64,000 bases of DNA from Chishuiella changwenlii (GCF_900142565.1 NZ_FRBH01000002.1:62001-126000), one strand, 5' to 3'; counted from the first letter of the stretch, positions 26,880 to 37,029 are shown. Notes: generated by a model from the letters alone, not told the origin. Made by a program: numbers and translations.

Positions 26880-26929
26880 ATAATAAAAAGATCTCAATCT
26901 GAAATTTCAGATTGAGATCTTTTTATTAT
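26880..26929. terminator. Perfect 50-base palindrome, terminator
   Basis: Two 25-base arms (26880-26904 and 26905-26929) are exact reverse complements with no spacer, centred on GAAATTTC. The run of five A on the left and five T on the right makes it a bidirectional rho-independent terminator. The length of the perfect arms is unusual for the window. Confidence 0.85.
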
Positions 26930-27047
26930 ATATGCTATTTAATTGTTTATTAGATTGTTGAATTGTTAAAAGTTGTTGAAAATTTTTATTTTTCAATAGG
27001 TTTATTGTATTTTTATATTATCCGAGTTAATTATTAAAATAGCACAT

Positions 27048-27917
27048 ATGAAGAAACTAATTTTTCTATTTATTCTTTTATCTACTATTTCAAACGCGCA
27101 AGTAGGTATAGGAACAAATACTCCAAATAGTGTACTTGATGTTAGAGGATCTTTACAGACAGCTTACAGAGAAGTCACTGCAAATGCAACTTTAGATATT
27201 AATGACTATTATGTAGTATTTAACGGAACTGCAGCATCAACAATTACATTACCTGCAATACAGACAGGAACAAGTAGTTTTACAGGGCGTATTTATCGTA
27301 TTAAAAATATTAGCAGTCAGGTTCTTACAGTTCGACCAGCAGGTACTAATACATTTCGTATTTCTAGTACAACACCAGATGCTACAATAACCTTAAATCC
27401 AGGTTTTTTTGTTGAATTAGTAAATAACGCTAATACAGGGACAACTGCTGCTGTTTGGGATGCTTCATTTGTAGCACAACCAATGGCACAAGCGGTAACA
27501 TTGTATGGAGCAACTTTAAAACTTCCACCATATGGTTCAATTACAAGCCGAAATCCAACTTACGATTCAGGAACAGGAACAGATGTTTGGTGGTTAATAT
27601 CTGCAACACCTTCAACATATGAGGTTTCAGCAAGTTTATCAAGACCTAGTAGAATGACAATTGTTTATGAATATCAAGGTGCAATGTTTAATTTGAGTGG
27701 GCTTCAACCTTTATTAACAGTAGGTAATTCTTCAAGTTTTCCAGATATTTTTTCCGTTTCTTTTGGAGGTTTTTCCAATACTACTGGTAAAACAAGGTTA
27801 ACAGTATCTATTGCGAGAGTAGATTTTATAGGATCAACAGCAATTCCTGCTACAAATAGTAACTGGCAAGGAACAGAATTTTTTATTAATGCATTATTTA
27901 CAAAAAGAACTTTATAA
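27048..27917 (+). CDS. Secreted paralogue A (unknown function)
   Basis: The 289-residue product has a signal peptide (cleavage after ISNA) followed at once by QVGIGTNTPNSVLDVRGSL, the motif that opens many flavobacterial surface and tail-fibre-like proteins. Then two beta-rich domains; the second contains the paired-Trp motif VWWLIS and MTIVYEYQGAMFNL. It is followed 11 bases later by a paralogue of nearly equal length. No T9SS sorting domain is seen, so its final location is unclear. Confidence 0.75.
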   Translation: MKKLIFLFILLSTISNAQVGIGTNTPNSVLDVRGSLQTAYREVTANATLDINDYYVVFNGTAASTITLPAIQTGTSSFTGRIYRIKNISSQVLTVRPAGTNTFRISSTTPDATITLNPGFFVELVNNANTGTTAAVWDASFVAQPMAQAVTLYGATLKLPPYGSITSRNPTYDSGTGTDVWWLISATPSTYEVSASLSRPSRMTIVYEYQGAMFNLSGLQPLLTVGNSSSFPDIFSVSFGGFSNTTGKTRLTVSIARVDFIGSTAIPATNSNWQGTEFFINALFTKRTL

Positions 27918-27928
27918 AGAGAGGTACA

Positions 27929-28801
27929 ATGATTTCAAAAGTAAATAGTTTAATAATTCTTTTTATGCTTATTTCTTTAAGTGTAAAATCGCAAGTAGGT
28001 ATTGCTACTTCTAATCCTAACAGTATGTTAGATGTTAGGGGATCATTACAAACAGCATATAGAGAGATTTCAACAGCTACGAGTACATTAAATGTTAATG
28101 ATCATCATATTTCCTACACAGAAACTACAGTAGGAACAATTACACTTCCTAGTATTGCATCTGGAACTGCTAGTTACAATGGTAGAATGTATTTTATAAA
28201 GAATTTAAGTAGCCAAAATTTGACAATAGTAGCATCAGGAACAAATAAATTAAGAGCTGATAATGTAGCTTTAGATAACATCATTTTACAACCAGGTTTT
28301 TATGCAGAAATTGTAAATAACACCAGTACTGTAAGTACTTCTGCAACATGGGATATTTCTTTTGTCGTATTGCCAATTGCACAAAATGTTGAAGTTTATG
28401 ATGTTAACTTCAAAATACCTCCATATGCTGTAACTGTTACCAATCATAATACGTCAGATTACGATATAACTTCAGGAGCTTATCAATGGTGGTTGATTTC
28501 GACGACATCACAAGCTGCTGCTCGGACAGCTGCTTTGGTAAGACCCAATAGAATGACACTTGTTTATGAATACCAAGGTCCATTGTTTGATTTAACAGGT
28601 GTACACCCAATATTATTAGTAAATACAAGTGGAACAGCAGCTAATTTTATTGCTTCCTTCGGAGGACTTAGTGTTGTAGGAGGTAAAGTAAGGTTTACTT
28701 TTACTGTTGCGAGATATGATTACATTGACAATGGAAGTACAGCTTCTCAATGGACAAATACATTTGATGCAATATCTGTTTTCACCAAAAAAATGTATTA
28801 A
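27929..28801 (+). CDS. Secreted paralogue B (unknown function)
   Basis: 290 residues, colinear with paralogue A along the full length: QVGIATSNPNSMLDVRGSL, ITLPSI, PGFYAEIVNN, QWWLIS, MTLVYEYQGPLF. Roughly half of the positions look identical, so the pair arose by an older tandem duplication. Signal peptide cleavage is expected after VKSQ. The 11-base gap implies one transcript. The ribosomal operon begins about 100 bases later with its own promoter. Confidence 0.75.
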   Translation: MISKVNSLIILFMLISLSVKSQVGIATSNPNSMLDVRGSLQTAYREISTATSTLNVNDHHISYTETTVGTITLPSIASGTASYNGRMYFIKNLSSQNLTIVASGTNKLRADNVALDNIILQPGFYAEIVNNTSTVSTSATWDISFVVLPIAQNVEVYDVNFKIPPYAVTVTNHNTSDYDITSGAYQWWLISTTSQAAARTAALVRPNRMTLVYEYQGPLFDLTGVHPILLVNTSGTAANFIASFGGLSVVGGKVRFTFTVARYDYIDNGSTASQWTNTFDAISVFTKKMY

Positions 28802-28890
28802 CTTATTTTTAATGAGAGTTTAAAAATAGACTTAAGATTGGTAATATTTTATAAATCAATGCAAAATAAATGCATAAATATTTTTATTTA

Positions 28891-28916
28891 ATGAAATTAT
28901 TCATATTTTTGCATGC
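28891..28916 (+). promoter_or_regulatory. rpsL promoter region
   Basis: The -7 box TATTTTTG (28904-28911) matches TAnnTTTG. It is preceded by an inverted repeat ATGAA-n4-TTCAT (28891-28904) and followed by CATGC. The same 26-base block occurs at the rplC promoter with three differences. No TTG is found at -33. Confidence 0.7.
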
Positions 28917-28958
28917 CCAAAAAAGGGTTTAATCCAAATTTAAAAGGAAATTATTAGT

Positions 28959-29342
28959 ATGCCAACAATTCAACAATTAGTTAGAAAAGGTAGAAAAAAA
29001 CTAACCAAGAAGAGTAAATCGGCTGCATTGGAATCATGTCCACAACGCCGCGGTGTTTGTACACGTGTTTACACTACAACTCCTAAGAAACCTAACTCAG
29101 CAATGCGTAAAGTTGCTCGTGTTAGATTAACAAACGGAAAAGAAGTTAACGCGTACATCGGTGGTGAAGGTCATAATCTTCAAGAGCACTCGATAGTATT
29201 GGTTAGAGGAGGTAGAGTTAAAGATTTACCTGGTGTTCGTTACCACATCGTACGTGGAGCGTTAGATACTGCGGGAGTAAACGGACGTACTCAACGTAGA
29301 AGTAAGTATGGAGCGAAACGTCCTAAAGATGCTAAAAAATAA
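28959..29342 (+). CDS. rpsL: 30S ribosomal protein S12
   Basis: 127 residues, full length for S12, with the conserved decoding-centre loops [16 protein letters not shown] and [14 protein letters not shown]. Lys43/44 and Lys88, positions where changes give streptomycin resistance in other bacteria, are the usual residues here. It is the first gene of the str half of the cluster, 12 bases before rpsG, with its own promoter. Confidence 0.99.
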   Translation: MPTIQQLVRKGRKKLTKKSKSAALESCPQRRGVCTRVYTTTPKKPNSAMRKVARVRLTNGKEVNAYIGGEGHNLQEHSIVLVRGGRVKDLPGVRYHIVRGALDTAGVNGRTQRRSKYGAKRPKDAKK

Positions 29343-29354
29343 ATTTAAGGAGAA

Positions 29355-29831
29355 ATGAGAAAGACAAGAGCTAAAAAAAGACCCTTACTTCCAGATCCTA
29401 AATTTAATGATCAGTTAGTAACACGTTTCGTTAACAATTTAATGTACGACGGTAAAAAATCTGTTGCATTCAAAATTTTTTATGATGCATTAGAAATCGT
29501 TGATTCACGTAAAGAAGATGCTGAAAAATCTTCAGTGGATATCTGGAAAGAAGCTTTATCAAATGTGATGCCTCACGTAGAAGTACGTTCTCGTCGCGTT
29601 GGTGGTGCTACATTCCAAATTCCAATGGAAATTCGTCCAGACCGTAAAATTTCAACAGCTATGAAGTGGTTAATCAAATACTCACGTAATAGAAATGAGA
29701 AATCTATGGCTCAAAAATTAGCTGGTGAAATTATCGCTGCTGCTAAAGAAGAAGGATCTGCCGTTAAAAAACGTCAAGATACTCACAAAATGGCAGAAGC
29801 TAACAAAGCATTTTCACACTTTAGATTCTAG
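29355..29831 (+). CDS. rpsG: 30S ribosomal protein S7
   Basis: 158 residues, the normal length. It starts [15 protein letters not shown] and has the RNA-binding segments [26 protein letters not shown] and the C-terminal [14 protein letters not shown]. It binds the 3' major domain of 16S rRNA and organises the head of the 30S subunit. Six bases precede fusA. Confidence 0.99.
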   Translation: MRKTRAKKRPLLPDPKFNDQLVTRFVNNLMYDGKKSVAFKIFYDALEIVDSRKEDAEKSSVDIWKEALSNVMPHVEVRSRRVGGATFQIPMEIRPDRKISTAMKWLIKYSRNRNEKSMAQKLAGEIIAAAKEEGSAVKKRQDTHKMAEANKAFSHFRF

Positions 29832-29837
29832 TAAGAA

Positions 29838-31961
29838 ATGGCAAGAGACTTATTATATACTAGAAATATTGGTATTGCTGCACACATTGATGCAGGGAAA
29901 ACTACAACAACAGAACGTATCTTATTTTATACGGGTAAATCTCACAAAATTGGAGAAGTACATGATGGTGCTTCTACAATGGACTGGATGGAGCAAGAAG
30001 CTGAGCGTGGTATCACAATTACTTCTGCTGCAACTACGTGTAAATGGCAGTTTCCTACTGAGCAAGGACAACCACTTCCAGATGCAAAAGAATTCCACTT
30101 TAATATTATCGATACTCCTGGTCACGTTGACTTTACAGTAGAGGTAAACCGTTCTTTACGTGTTTTAGACGGATTAGTGTTCTTATTCTCTGCAGTAGAT
30201 GGAGTAGAGCCTCAATCAGAAACTAACTGGCGTTTAGCTGACAACTATAAAGTTCCTCGTATGGGGTTTGTTAACAAAATGGACCGTCAAGGTTCAAACT
30301 TTTTAAAAGTTTGTCAACAAGTTAAAGATATGTTAGGATCAAACGCTGTTCCTATCGTATTACCAATCGGTGAAGAAGCTGATTTTAAAGGAGTAGTAGA
30401 TTTAATTAAGAATCGTGCTATTGTATGGCATGACGAAAACAATGGAGCTACATTTGACGTAGTAGAAATTCCTGCAGATTTAGTTGGTGATGTAAAAGAA
30501 TACAGAGCTAAATTAATCGAAGAAATTGCTGCTTACGACGAAAACTTATTAGAGAAATTCATGGAAGATGAAAACTCTATTACAGAGGATGAAATCCATG
30601 TTGCTTTACGTGCTGCTACTTTAGATATGTCTATTATCCCAATGACTTGTGGATCTTCGTTTAAAAACAAAGGTGTACAGTTTATGTTGGATGCAGTATG
30701 TCGTTACTTACCATCTCCGATGGATAAAGAAGCGATTCCTGGAACAGATCCTAAAACGGATGAGCCTACTTTTAGAAAGCCATCTGTAGAGGAGCCTTTT
30801 GCAGCTTTAGCATTTAAAATTGCAACAGATCCTTTCGTAGGTCGTTTAGCATTCTTCCGTTCTTATTCAGGACGTTTAGATGCAGGTTCTTACGTATTAA
30901 ATACTCGTTCAGGAAACAAAGAGCGTATCTCTCGTATCTTCCAAATGCATGCGAACAAACAAGAGCCAATCCCATTTATTGAGGCTGGTGATATTGGAGC
31001 TGCTGTAGGATTTAAAGATATCAAAACAGGTGATACTTTATGTGATGAAAAAGCACCTATCGTATTAGAGTCTATGGACTTCCCAGATCCAGTAATTGGT
31101 ATCGCGGTTGAGCCTAAAACTAAAGCTGACGTTGATAAATTAGGTATGGCTTTAGCTAAATTAGCTGAAGAAGATCCAACATTCCAAGTAAAAACAGATG
31201 AGGCTTCAGGTCAAACTATTATTTCTGGAATGGGTGAGTTACACTTAGATATTATCGTTGACCGTTTAAGACGTGAATTCAAAGTTGAAGTTAACCAAGG
31301 TGAGCCTCAAGTAGAATACAAAGAGTCTTTCTCTAGACCAGCAGAACACCGTGAAGTTTACAAAAAACAATCTGGTGGACGTGGTAAATTTGCTGATATC
31401 GTTTTCACAATGGGACCAGCAGACGAAGGAAAGTCTGGATTAGAATTTGAATCTATTATTAAAGGTGGTAACATTCCTAAAGAATATATCCCTTCAATCG
31501 AAAAAGGATTTAAAGCTGCCATGAAAAATGGACCTTTAGCTGGATTCGAAATGGATTCATTAAAAGTTACAGTAAAAGATGGATCTTTCCACCCTGTGGA
31601 TTCTGATGCTTTATCTTTCGAATTAGCTGCTCAAATGGGGTATAAAGCTGCTGCTAAAGCTGCTGGAGCTCAAATTTTAGAGCCAATTATGAAGTTAGAA
31701 GTATTAACTCCAGAGGAAAACATGGGAGATGTTGTAGGTGACTTAAACAGAAGACGTGGACAAGTTTCTGGAATGGATGATAGAAACAACGCTAAAGTTG
31801 TTAAAGCATTAGTTCCATTAGCAGAAATGTTCGGTTACGTAACATCATTACGTACATTATCTTCTGGTCGTGCTACATCGACTATGGAGTTTGATCACTA
31901 TGCTGCTGCACCAACAAACGTTGCAGAAGCTGTAATCGCTAAAGCAAAAGGTAACGCTTAA
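29838..31961 (+). CDS. fusA: Elongation factor G
   Basis: The 707-residue product has all G-domain motifs: [13 protein letters not shown] (P-loop), RGITI (switch I), DTPGH (G3), NKMD (G4) and a later GSSFKNKG (G5). Domains II-V follow, including GMGELHLDI and [10 protein letters not shown] near the end. It catalyses translocation with GTP hydrolysis. It is a single canonical EF-G, neither truncated nor a tetM-type paralogue, and sits in the usual str-operon position between rpsG and rpsJ. tuf is not next to it. Confidence 0.99.
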   Translation: MARDLLYTRNIGIAAHIDAGKTTTTERILFYTGKSHKIGEVHDGASTMDWMEQEAERGITITSAATTCKWQFPTEQGQPLPDAKEFHFNIIDTPGHVDFTVEVNRSLRVLDGLVFLFSAVDGVEPQSETNWRLADNYKVPRMGFVNKMDRQGSNFLKVCQQVKDMLGSNAVPIVLPIGEEADFKGVVDLIKNRAIVWHDENNGATFDVVEIPADLVGDVKEYRAKLIEEIAAYDENLLEKFMEDENSITEDEIHVALRAATLDMSIIPMTCGSSFKNKGVQFMLDAVCRYLPSPMDKEAIPGTDPKTDEPTFRKPSVEEPFAALAFKIATDPFVGRLAFFRSYSGRLDAGSYVLNTRSGNKERISRIFQMHANKQEPIPFIEAGDIGAAVGFKDIKTGDTLCDEKAPIVLESMDFPDPVIGIAVEPKTKADVDKLGMALAKLAEEDPTFQVKTDEASGQTIISGMGELHLDIIVDRLRREFKVEVNQGEPQVEYKESFSRPAEHREVYKKQSGGRGKFADIVFTMGPADEGKSGLEFESIIKGGNIPKEYIPSIEKGFKAAMKNGPLAGFEMDSLKVTVKDGSFHPVDSDALSFELAAQMGYKAAAKAAGAQILEPIMKLEVLTPEENMGDVVGDLNRRRGQVSGMDDRNNAKVVKALVPLAEMFGYVTSLRTLSSGRATSTMEFDHYAAAPTNVAEAVIAKAKGNA

Positions 31962-31971
31962 TTCAAGAAAA

Positions 31972-32277
31972 ATGAGTCAAAAAATTAGAATAAAATTAAA
32001 ATCTTACGATTATAATTTAGTTGATAAATCAGCTGAAAAAATCGTAAAAACTGTTAAAGCTACAGGAGCTGTAGTTAATGGTCCTATTCCATTACCAACT
32101 CACAAAAGAATCTTTACAGTTTTAAGATCTCCACACGTTAACAAAAAATCTCGTGAGCAATTTCAATTATCTGCACACAAAAGATTGTTAGACATTTATT
32201 CTTCTTCATCTAAAACAGTTGATGCTTTAATGAAGTTAGAATTACCTAGTGGTGTAGAAGTAGAAATTAAAGTGTAG
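31972..32277 (+). CDS. rpsJ: 30S ribosomal protein S10
   Basis: 101 residues, with [47 protein letters not shown] and HKRLLDI. S10 belongs to the 30S head and, with NusB, to antitermination complexes. Here it ends the first transcript: a terminator follows and rplC has its own promoter, so S10 is transcribed with fusA rather than with the L3 group. Confidence 0.99.
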   Translation: MSQKIRIKLKSYDYNLVDKSAEKIVKTVKATGAVVNGPIPLPTHKRIFTVLRSPHVNKKSREQFQLSAHKRLLDIYSSSSKTVDALMKLELPSGVEVEIKV

Positions 32278-32302
32278 TTTTTATAACACTTTAAATAAAT
32301 AT

Positions 32303-32337
32303 AAACCTCGAGACGTGCACATCTCGAGGTTTTTTTA
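32303..32337 (+). terminator. Terminator between rpsJ and rplC
   Basis: AAACCTCGAGA (32303-32313) pairs perfectly with TCTCGAGGTTT (32322-32332), followed by a T run. The 8-base loop contains GTGCAC. Confidence 0.9.
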
Positions 32338-32411
32338 TAAAGTATTGATGTTTCATAAATTTGCAAAAATTGAATTGGTTATAATCTTTTGAAAAATAAT
32401 TAATTGAAAGT

Positions 32412-32446
32412 TTGTATTTTATGAAATAATTCATACATTTGCATGC
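32412..32446 (+). promoter_or_regulatory. rplC promoter
   Basis: TTG (32412-32414), a 19-base spacer and TACATTTG (32434-32441) match the Bacteroidota TTG-n19-TAnnTTTG promoter exactly. The block 32421-32446 matches the rpsL promoter at 23 of 26 positions. Confidence 0.8.
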
Positions 32447-32448
32447 TA

Positions 32449-32494
32449 ATTTCAGAGAAGATCTCTAGTGGCTAACATCCACATTCTCTGAAAT
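32449..32494 (+). promoter_or_regulatory. Candidate structured leader RNA of rplC
   Basis: An 11-base perfect stem (ATTTCAGAGAA 32449-32459 with TTCTCTGAAAT 32484-32494) encloses an 8-base bulge and a 4-base apical stem (GTGG 32468-32471 with CCAC 32479-32482). AGAGA at 32454-32458 can instead pair with TCTCT at 32462-32466, so two exclusive folds are possible. It starts a few bases after the expected transcription start and lies 31 bases before the rplC start. Confidence 0.6.
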
Positions 32495-32525
32495 ATTAAA
32501 CAAATTATTAACATATTTTAATCAA

Positions 32526-33155
32526 ATGTCAGGTATCATTGGTAAAAAAATCGCGATGACTAGTTTATTCGATGAGAATGGGAAAAATATTCCTGTTACT
32601 ATCGTAGAAGCTGGGCCATGTGTGGTTACTCAAGTCAGAACCGTAGAGAAAGATGGGTACGTAGCGGCTCAACTTGGTTTCGATGACGCAAAAGAAAAAA
32701 ACACGACTAATGCTTTAAAAGGTCACTTTAAAAAAGCTGGGTCAACTCCAAAAAGAAAGTTAGTTGAGTTTTACGGACAAGAATTCGTAGATTCATTAAA
32801 CTTAGGAGATGAAGTGAACGTTGAGTTATTCAACGAGGGAGAATTTGTAAGTATTACAGGTACTTCTAAAGGAAAAGGTTTCCAAGGTGTTGTTAAACGT
32901 CATGGTTTCGGTGGGGTAGGTCAAGCTACACACGGTCAACATAACCGTTTAAGAGCTCCAGGTTCTATTGGTGCAGGTTCAGATCCTTCTCGTGTATTCA
33001 AAGGAATGCGTATGGCTGGAAGAATGGGTGGTAAACAAGTTACTGTTCAGAACTTAAAAGTACTTAAAGTTGATACTGAGAAAAACCTTTTAATCGTAAA
33101 AGGTGCTATCCCAGGTCCTAAAAATTCATACGTAATCGTTAGAAGATGGAAGTAG
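32526..33155 (+). CDS. rplC: 50S ribosomal protein L3
   Basis: 209 residues, with the N-terminal [17 protein letters not shown], the extended loop [24 protein letters not shown] and [15 protein letters not shown]3 initiates 50S assembly and reaches the peptidyl transferase centre with its long loop. First gene of the second transcript; its 3' end overlaps rplD by 10 bases. Confidence 0.99.
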   Translation: MSGIIGKKIAMTSLFDENGKNIPVTIVEAGPCVVTQVRTVEKDGYVAAQLGFDDAKEKNTTNALKGHFKKAGSTPKRKLVEFYGQEFVDSLNLGDEVNVELFNEGEFVSITGTSKGKGFQGVVKRHGFGGVGQATHGQHNRLRAPGSIGAGSDPSRVFKGMRMAGRMGGKQVTVQNLKVLKVDTEKNLLIVKGAIPGPKNSYVIVRRWK

Positions 33156-33775
33156 TAGTATTAAACATCAAAGGTCAAGAGACTGGAAGAACAGTATCTT
33201 TAGACGAAGCAGTTTTTGGAATTGAGCCATCTACACATTCAGTGTATTTAGAGGTTAAACAATATTTAGCAGCTCAACGCCAAGGAACTCACAAAGCAAA
33301 AGAAAGAGCTGAGATTGCGGGATCAACTCGTAAAATCAAAAAGCAAAAAGGAACTGGTACAGCTCGTGCTGGATCTATCAAATCTCCAGTGTTTAGAGGA
33401 GGAGGTAGAGTATTTGGACCACGTCCAAGAAACTACTCTTTCAAATTAAACAAAGCACAAAAGAGATTAGCTAAAAGATCAGTTTTATCACAAAAATTAG
33501 CTGAGAACGAAATCAAAGTTGTTGAAAACTTTTCTTTCGAAGCTCCAAGAACAAAAGAGTTCAAAACTGTTTTAACTGATTTAGGATTAGAGAACAAAAA
33601 ATCTTTATTCGTATTAGGTGAATCAAACAATAATGTATATTTATCTTCTCGTAACTTACAAAAAGTTAAAGTTGTTACAACTGAGGAATTAAATGTATTT
33701 GATTTAATTAATGCTTCTCAAATCGTATTTTTAGAAGGTTCTTTAGCAACAGTTCAAGAAAATTTAACTAAATAA
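33146..33775 (+). CDS. rplD: 50S ribosomal protein L4
   Basis: 209 residues with the exit-tunnel loop [23 protein letters not shown] and [20 protein letters not shown]. In E. coli L4 also represses its own operon through the S10 leader; whether this L4 acts on the leader at 32449-32494 is open. The start overlaps rplC by 10 bases, which implies coupling. Confidence 0.99.
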   Translation: MEVVVLNIKGQETGRTVSLDEAVFGIEPSTHSVYLEVKQYLAAQRQGTHKAKERAEIAGSTRKIKKQKGTGTARAGSIKSPVFRGGGRVFGPRPRNYSFKLNKAQKRLAKRSVLSQKLAENEIKVVENFSFEAPRTKEFKTVLTDLGLENKKSLFVLGESNNNVYLSSRNLQKVKVVTTEELNVFDLINASQIVFLEGSLATVQENLTK

Positions 33776-33785
33776 GACGAAGAAA

Positions 33786-34070
33786 ATGGGAATCATAATT
33801 AAACCAGTAATTTCAGAAAAAGCAACTAGTAACAGTGAGTTATTAGGGCAATATTCGTTTTATGTAGATACTAAAGCTAATAAATTACAAATTAAAGAAG
33901 CTGTAGAAAAAACTTATGGTGTTTCTGTAGTTTCAGTTAGTACTTTAGTTTCTGCTCCAAAAGTAAAAACTCGTTATACAAAAACAGGTTTTCAAACTGG
34001 AAAAACAAATAAATTGAAAAAAGCGATCGTTAGCTTAGCTGAAGGTCAAGAAATAGAGTTGTTCGGATAA
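33786..34070 (+). CDS. rplW: 50S ribosomal protein L23
   Basis: 94 residues. IIKPVISEKATSNSE is the family start, and the RNA-binding loop VSTLVSAPKVKTRYTKTGFQTGKTNKLKKA is short, as in most bacteria. L23 lies at the tunnel exit and docks trigger factor and SRP. 10 bases after rplD and 15 before rplB. Confidence 0.98.
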   Translation: MGIIIKPVISEKATSNSELLGQYSFYVDTKANKLQIKEAVEKTYGVSVVSVSTLVSAPKVKTRYTKTGFQTGKTNKLKKAIVSLAEGQEIELFG

Positions 34071-34085
34071 TTTAAGAATTAAAAA

Positions 34086-34910
34086 ATGTCAGTAAGAAAA
34101 TTAAAACCTATCACCCCGGGACAACGTTTTAGAGTGGTTAATGAATTTGCGGCAGTAGACAAAGGTGCTAAGCCAGAAAAGACATTACTAGAAGGAAAAT
34201 CTAAATCGGGTGGACGTAACAACACTGGTAAAATGACAATGCGTTATATCGGTGGTGGACACAAACAAAAGTATCGTATTATCGACTTCAAACGTGATAA
34301 AGAAGGTGCTGCAACTGTAGAATCTATTCAATATGATCCAAACAGAACTGCATTCATCGCTTTATTATCTTATGAAGATGGTGACAAACGTTACATTATT
34401 GCTCAAAATGGTTTAAAAGCTGGACAAGTAATTGTTTCAGGAGAAAACGTTGAACCAGAAGTAGGTAATGCTATGAAGCTTAAAAACATGCCATTAGGTA
34501 CAGTAATCTCTTGTATTGAGTTACGTCCAGGGCAAGGAGCAGTTATGGCAAGAAGTGCAGGTACTTATGCTCAATTAGTAGCACGTGATGGTAAATATGC
34601 TATCGTTAAGTTACCAAGTGGTGAATCAAGAATGATTTTAGTGGAGTGTAAAGCAACAGTAGGTGTTGTGTCTAACACAGATCATCAGTTAGAAGTTTCA
34701 GGTAAAGCTGGTCGTTCTAGATGGCAAGGTCGTCGTCCAAGAACTCGTCCAATGGTTATGAACCCTGTAGATCACCCAATGGGTGGTGGTGAAGGTCGTG
34801 CGACAGGAGGTATTCCTCGTTCTCGTAACGGTATTCCATCTAAAGGTTACAAAACTCGTGACAAGAAAAAAGCGTCTAACAAATATATTGTTGAAAGAAG
34901 AAAAAAATAA
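34086..34910 (+). CDS. rplB: 50S ribosomal protein L2
   Basis: 274 residues, the normal length. The OB and SH3-like domains are complete, and the C-terminal peptidyl-transferase-associated segment [18 protein letters not shown], with its conserved His, is present. The basic end [17 protein letters not shown] is typical. Three bases separate it from rpsS. Confidence 0.99.
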   Translation: MSVRKLKPITPGQRFRVVNEFAAVDKGAKPEKTLLEGKSKSGGRNNTGKMTMRYIGGGHKQKYRIIDFKRDKEGAATVESIQYDPNRTAFIALLSYEDGDKRYIIAQNGLKAGQVIVSGENVEPEVGNAMKLKNMPLGTVISCIELRPGQGAVMARSAGTYAQLVARDGKYAIVKLPSGESRMILVECKATVGVVSNTDHQLEVSGKAGRSRWQGRRPRTRPMVMNPVDHPMGGGEGRATGGIPRSRNGIPSKGYKTRDKKKASNKYIVERRKK

Positions 34911-34913
34911 TTT

Positions 34914-35192
34914 ATGGCACGTTCATTAAAAAAAGGACCATTCATCCACTATAAATTAGAAAAGAAAGTTCTTGCTAACGTTGAATCTGGAAGCAAAAAC
35001 GTGATCAAAACTTGGTCAAGAGCATCAATGATTTCTCCTGATTTCGTTGGTCAAACTATCGCAGTACACAATGGAAAACAATTTATTCCTGTTTATGTTA
35101 CTGAGAATATGGTAGGTCATAAATTAGGTGAGTTCGCTCCAACACGTACTTTTAGAGGTCATGCCGGAGCTAAAAACAAAGGAAAAAAATAG
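34914..35192 (+). CDS. rpsS: 30S ribosomal protein S19
   Basis: 92 residues: [42 protein letters not shown] and [18 protein letters not shown]. It forms a dimer with S13 in the 30S head. Ends 9 bases before rplV. Confidence 0.99.
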   Translation: MARSLKKGPFIHYKLEKKVLANVESGSKNVIKTWSRASMISPDFVGQTIAVHNGKQFIPVYVTENMVGHKLGEFAPTRTFRGHAGAKNKGKK

Positions 35193-35201
35193 TAGAAGGC
35201 C

Positions 35202-35618
35202 ATGGGATCTAGAAAAAGATTAAGTAACGAAAGAATCAAAGAAGCTAACAAGCAGGTAGCTTTTGCGAAATTAAATAATGTTCCTACTTCTCCTCGTAAA
35301 ATGAGATTAGTAGTTGATATTATCCGTGGAGTTGAAATTCAGAAAGCTTTAGGTATTTTAAAATATACTAAAAATCATCCATCAATTCGTTTAGAAAAAT
35401 TGTTATTAAGCGCTATCGCTAACTGGCAAATGAAAAACGAAGGAGCAGATGTTGAAGAAGCTGGATTATATGTAAAAGAAATATCTGTTGATAGTGCGCG
35501 TCAATTAAAAAGAATTCGTACTGCACCTCAAGGTAGAGCACATAGAATCAGAAAACGTTCAAACCATGTAACTTTGGTTTTAGGAACTAAAGAAGATAAA
35601 CAAAAAGTACAAGATTAA
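35202..35618 (+). CDS. rplV: 50S ribosomal protein L22
   Basis: 138 residues. The core has [18 protein letters not shown] and the tunnel hairpin [28 protein letters not shown], where macrolide resistance changes arise in other bacteria; nothing unusual is seen there. A short N-terminal extension ([17 protein letters not shown]) is present, as in many Bacteroidota. Four bases precede rpsC. Confidence 0.99.
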   Translation: MGSRKRLSNERIKEANKQVAFAKLNNVPTSPRKMRLVVDIIRGVEIQKALGILKYTKNHPSIRLEKLLLSAIANWQMKNEGADVEEAGLYVKEISVDSARQLKRIRTAPQGRAHRIRKRSNHVTLVLGTKEDKQKVQD

Positions 35619-35622
35619 GAAT

Positions 35623-36345
35623 ATGGGACAAAAAACTAATCCAATCGGAAATCGTTTAGGAATCATCAGAGGATGGGATTCTAACTGGTACGGTGGAAAT
35701 GATTACGGTGATAAAATTGCTGAAGATGCGAAAATTCGTACTTACTTAAGAGCTCGTTTATCTAAAGCCGGTGTTTCTCGTATTTACATTGATCGTACTT
35801 TAAAATTAGTTACAGTTACAGTAACTACTGCTCGTCCAGGTATCATTATTGGTAAAGGTGGACAAGAAGTTGACAAATTAAAAGAAGAGTTAAAGAAAAT
35901 CACTGGTAAAGAGGTTCAAATTAACATCTTTGAAATTAAGAGACCGGAATTAGATGCAATCTTAGTAGGTGATAGTATCGCTCGTCAAATTGAGAATCGT
36001 ATTTCTTACCGTCGTGCAATCAAAATGGCTATTCAATCAGCAATGAGAATGAACGCTGAAGGAATTAAAGTTCAAATTTCTGGTCGTTTAAACGGTGCAG
36101 AGATGGCACGTTCTGAAACTTATAAAGATGGACGTATTCCTTTGTCTACATTCCGTGCAGACATTGATTACCACATTTCAGAAGCTCATACAACTTATGG
36201 TCGTTTAGGGATCAAAGTATGGATCATGAAAGGTGAGGTATATGGTAAGAGAGAATTATCTCCTTTAGTTGGATTACAGAAGAAACAAAAGAAATCTGAC
36301 AACAATAGAAAGGGAGGTGAAAGATCTAATAATAGAAAGCGATAA
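35623..36345 (+). CDS. rpsC: 30S ribosomal protein S3
   Basis: 240 residues. KH domain with [17 protein letters not shown], then the C-terminal domain with [17 protein letters not shown] and [17 protein letters not shown]. The last 25 residues form a basic, Asn/Arg-rich tail that is longer than in E. coli. S3 guards the mRNA entry tunnel with S4 and S5. Confidence 0.99.
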   Translation: MGQKTNPIGNRLGIIRGWDSNWYGGNDYGDKIAEDAKIRTYLRARLSKAGVSRIYIDRTLKLVTVTVTTARPGIIIGKGGQEVDKLKEELKKITGKEVQINIFEIKRPELDAILVGDSIARQIENRISYRRAIKMAIQSAMRMNAEGIKVQISGRLNGAEMARSETYKDGRIPLSTFRADIDYHISEAHTTYGRLGIKVWIMKGEVYGKRELSPLVGLQKKQKKSDNNRKGGERSNNRKR

Positions 36346-36379
36346 TTAGTTAACAACTAACATAAAGAATTAAGTAGAT

Positions 36380-36799
36380 ATGTTATCACCGAGAAGAGTA
36401 AAATTTAGAAAAACCCAAAAAGGTAAGATGAAAGGTGTTTCTCACAGAGGAACTCAATTAGCTTACGGGACTTTCGGGATCAAATCTTTAGACGAAGCGT
36501 TTATTACAGCTCGTCAAATCGAGGCAGCTCGTATTGCTGCAACTCGTTGTATGAAGAGAGAAGGTCAATTATGGATTAAAATATTTCCAGATAAACCAAT
36601 TACTAAGAAACCAGCAGAGGTACGTATGGGTAAAGGTAAGGGTGCACCAGAATATTGGGTTGCTCCTGTACAACCAGGTCGTATCTTATTCGAAGTAGGA
36701 GGTGTGCCATTAGAGGTTGCAACTGAAGCATTGCGTTTAGCAGCTCAGAAATTACCTGTTAAGACTAAGTTTATCGTTGCACGTGATTTCCAAAATTAA
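36380..36799 (+). CDS. rplP: 50S ribosomal protein L16
   Basis: 139 residues: [72 protein letters not shown] and GRILFEVGG. It contacts the A-site finger and tRNA. 34 bases after rpsC, the widest gap inside this half of the operon. Confidence 0.99.
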   Translation: MLSPRRVKFRKTQKGKMKGVSHRGTQLAYGTFGIKSLDEAFITARQIEAARIAATRCMKREGQLWIKIFPDKPITKKPAEVRMGKGKGAPEYWVAPVQPGRILFEVGGVPLEVATEALRLAAQKLPVKTKFIVARDFQN

Positions 36800-36824
36800 T
36801 TATTTTCAAAAAAATTAAGAAAAA

Positions 36825-37013
36825 ATGAAAGCAACAGATATTAGAAATCTAAGTGTAGAGGAGTTACAAGCTAAAATAGCTGAAGAAAAAGCGAACTATG
36901 ATCAATTAAAATTGACTAACGCTGTTTCTCCTGTAGCAAATCCAATCAGTATCAAACAATTACGCAGAACAATTGCTCGTTTGAATACTGTATTAAACGA
37001 AAAACAATCATAA
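36825..37013 (+). CDS. rpmC: 50S ribosomal protein L29
   Basis: 62 residues forming the usual two helices (IRNLSVEELQAKIAEEKANYDQLKL, ISIKQLRRTIARLNTVLNEK). Near the tunnel exit beside L23. Placed between rplP and rpsQ as expected. Confidence 0.98.
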   Translation: MKATDIRNLSVEELQAKIAEEKANYDQLKLTNAVSPVANPISIKQLRRTIARLNTVLNEKQS

Positions 37014-37029
37014 CAGTAATCTGTAACTG

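Noticed and set aside
29725-30141. Long open frame overlapping the rpsG end and fusA start
   Set aside because: It lies in another frame of two certain ribosomal genes, with a composition and protein without any recognisable domain. A shadow of rpsG and fusA.
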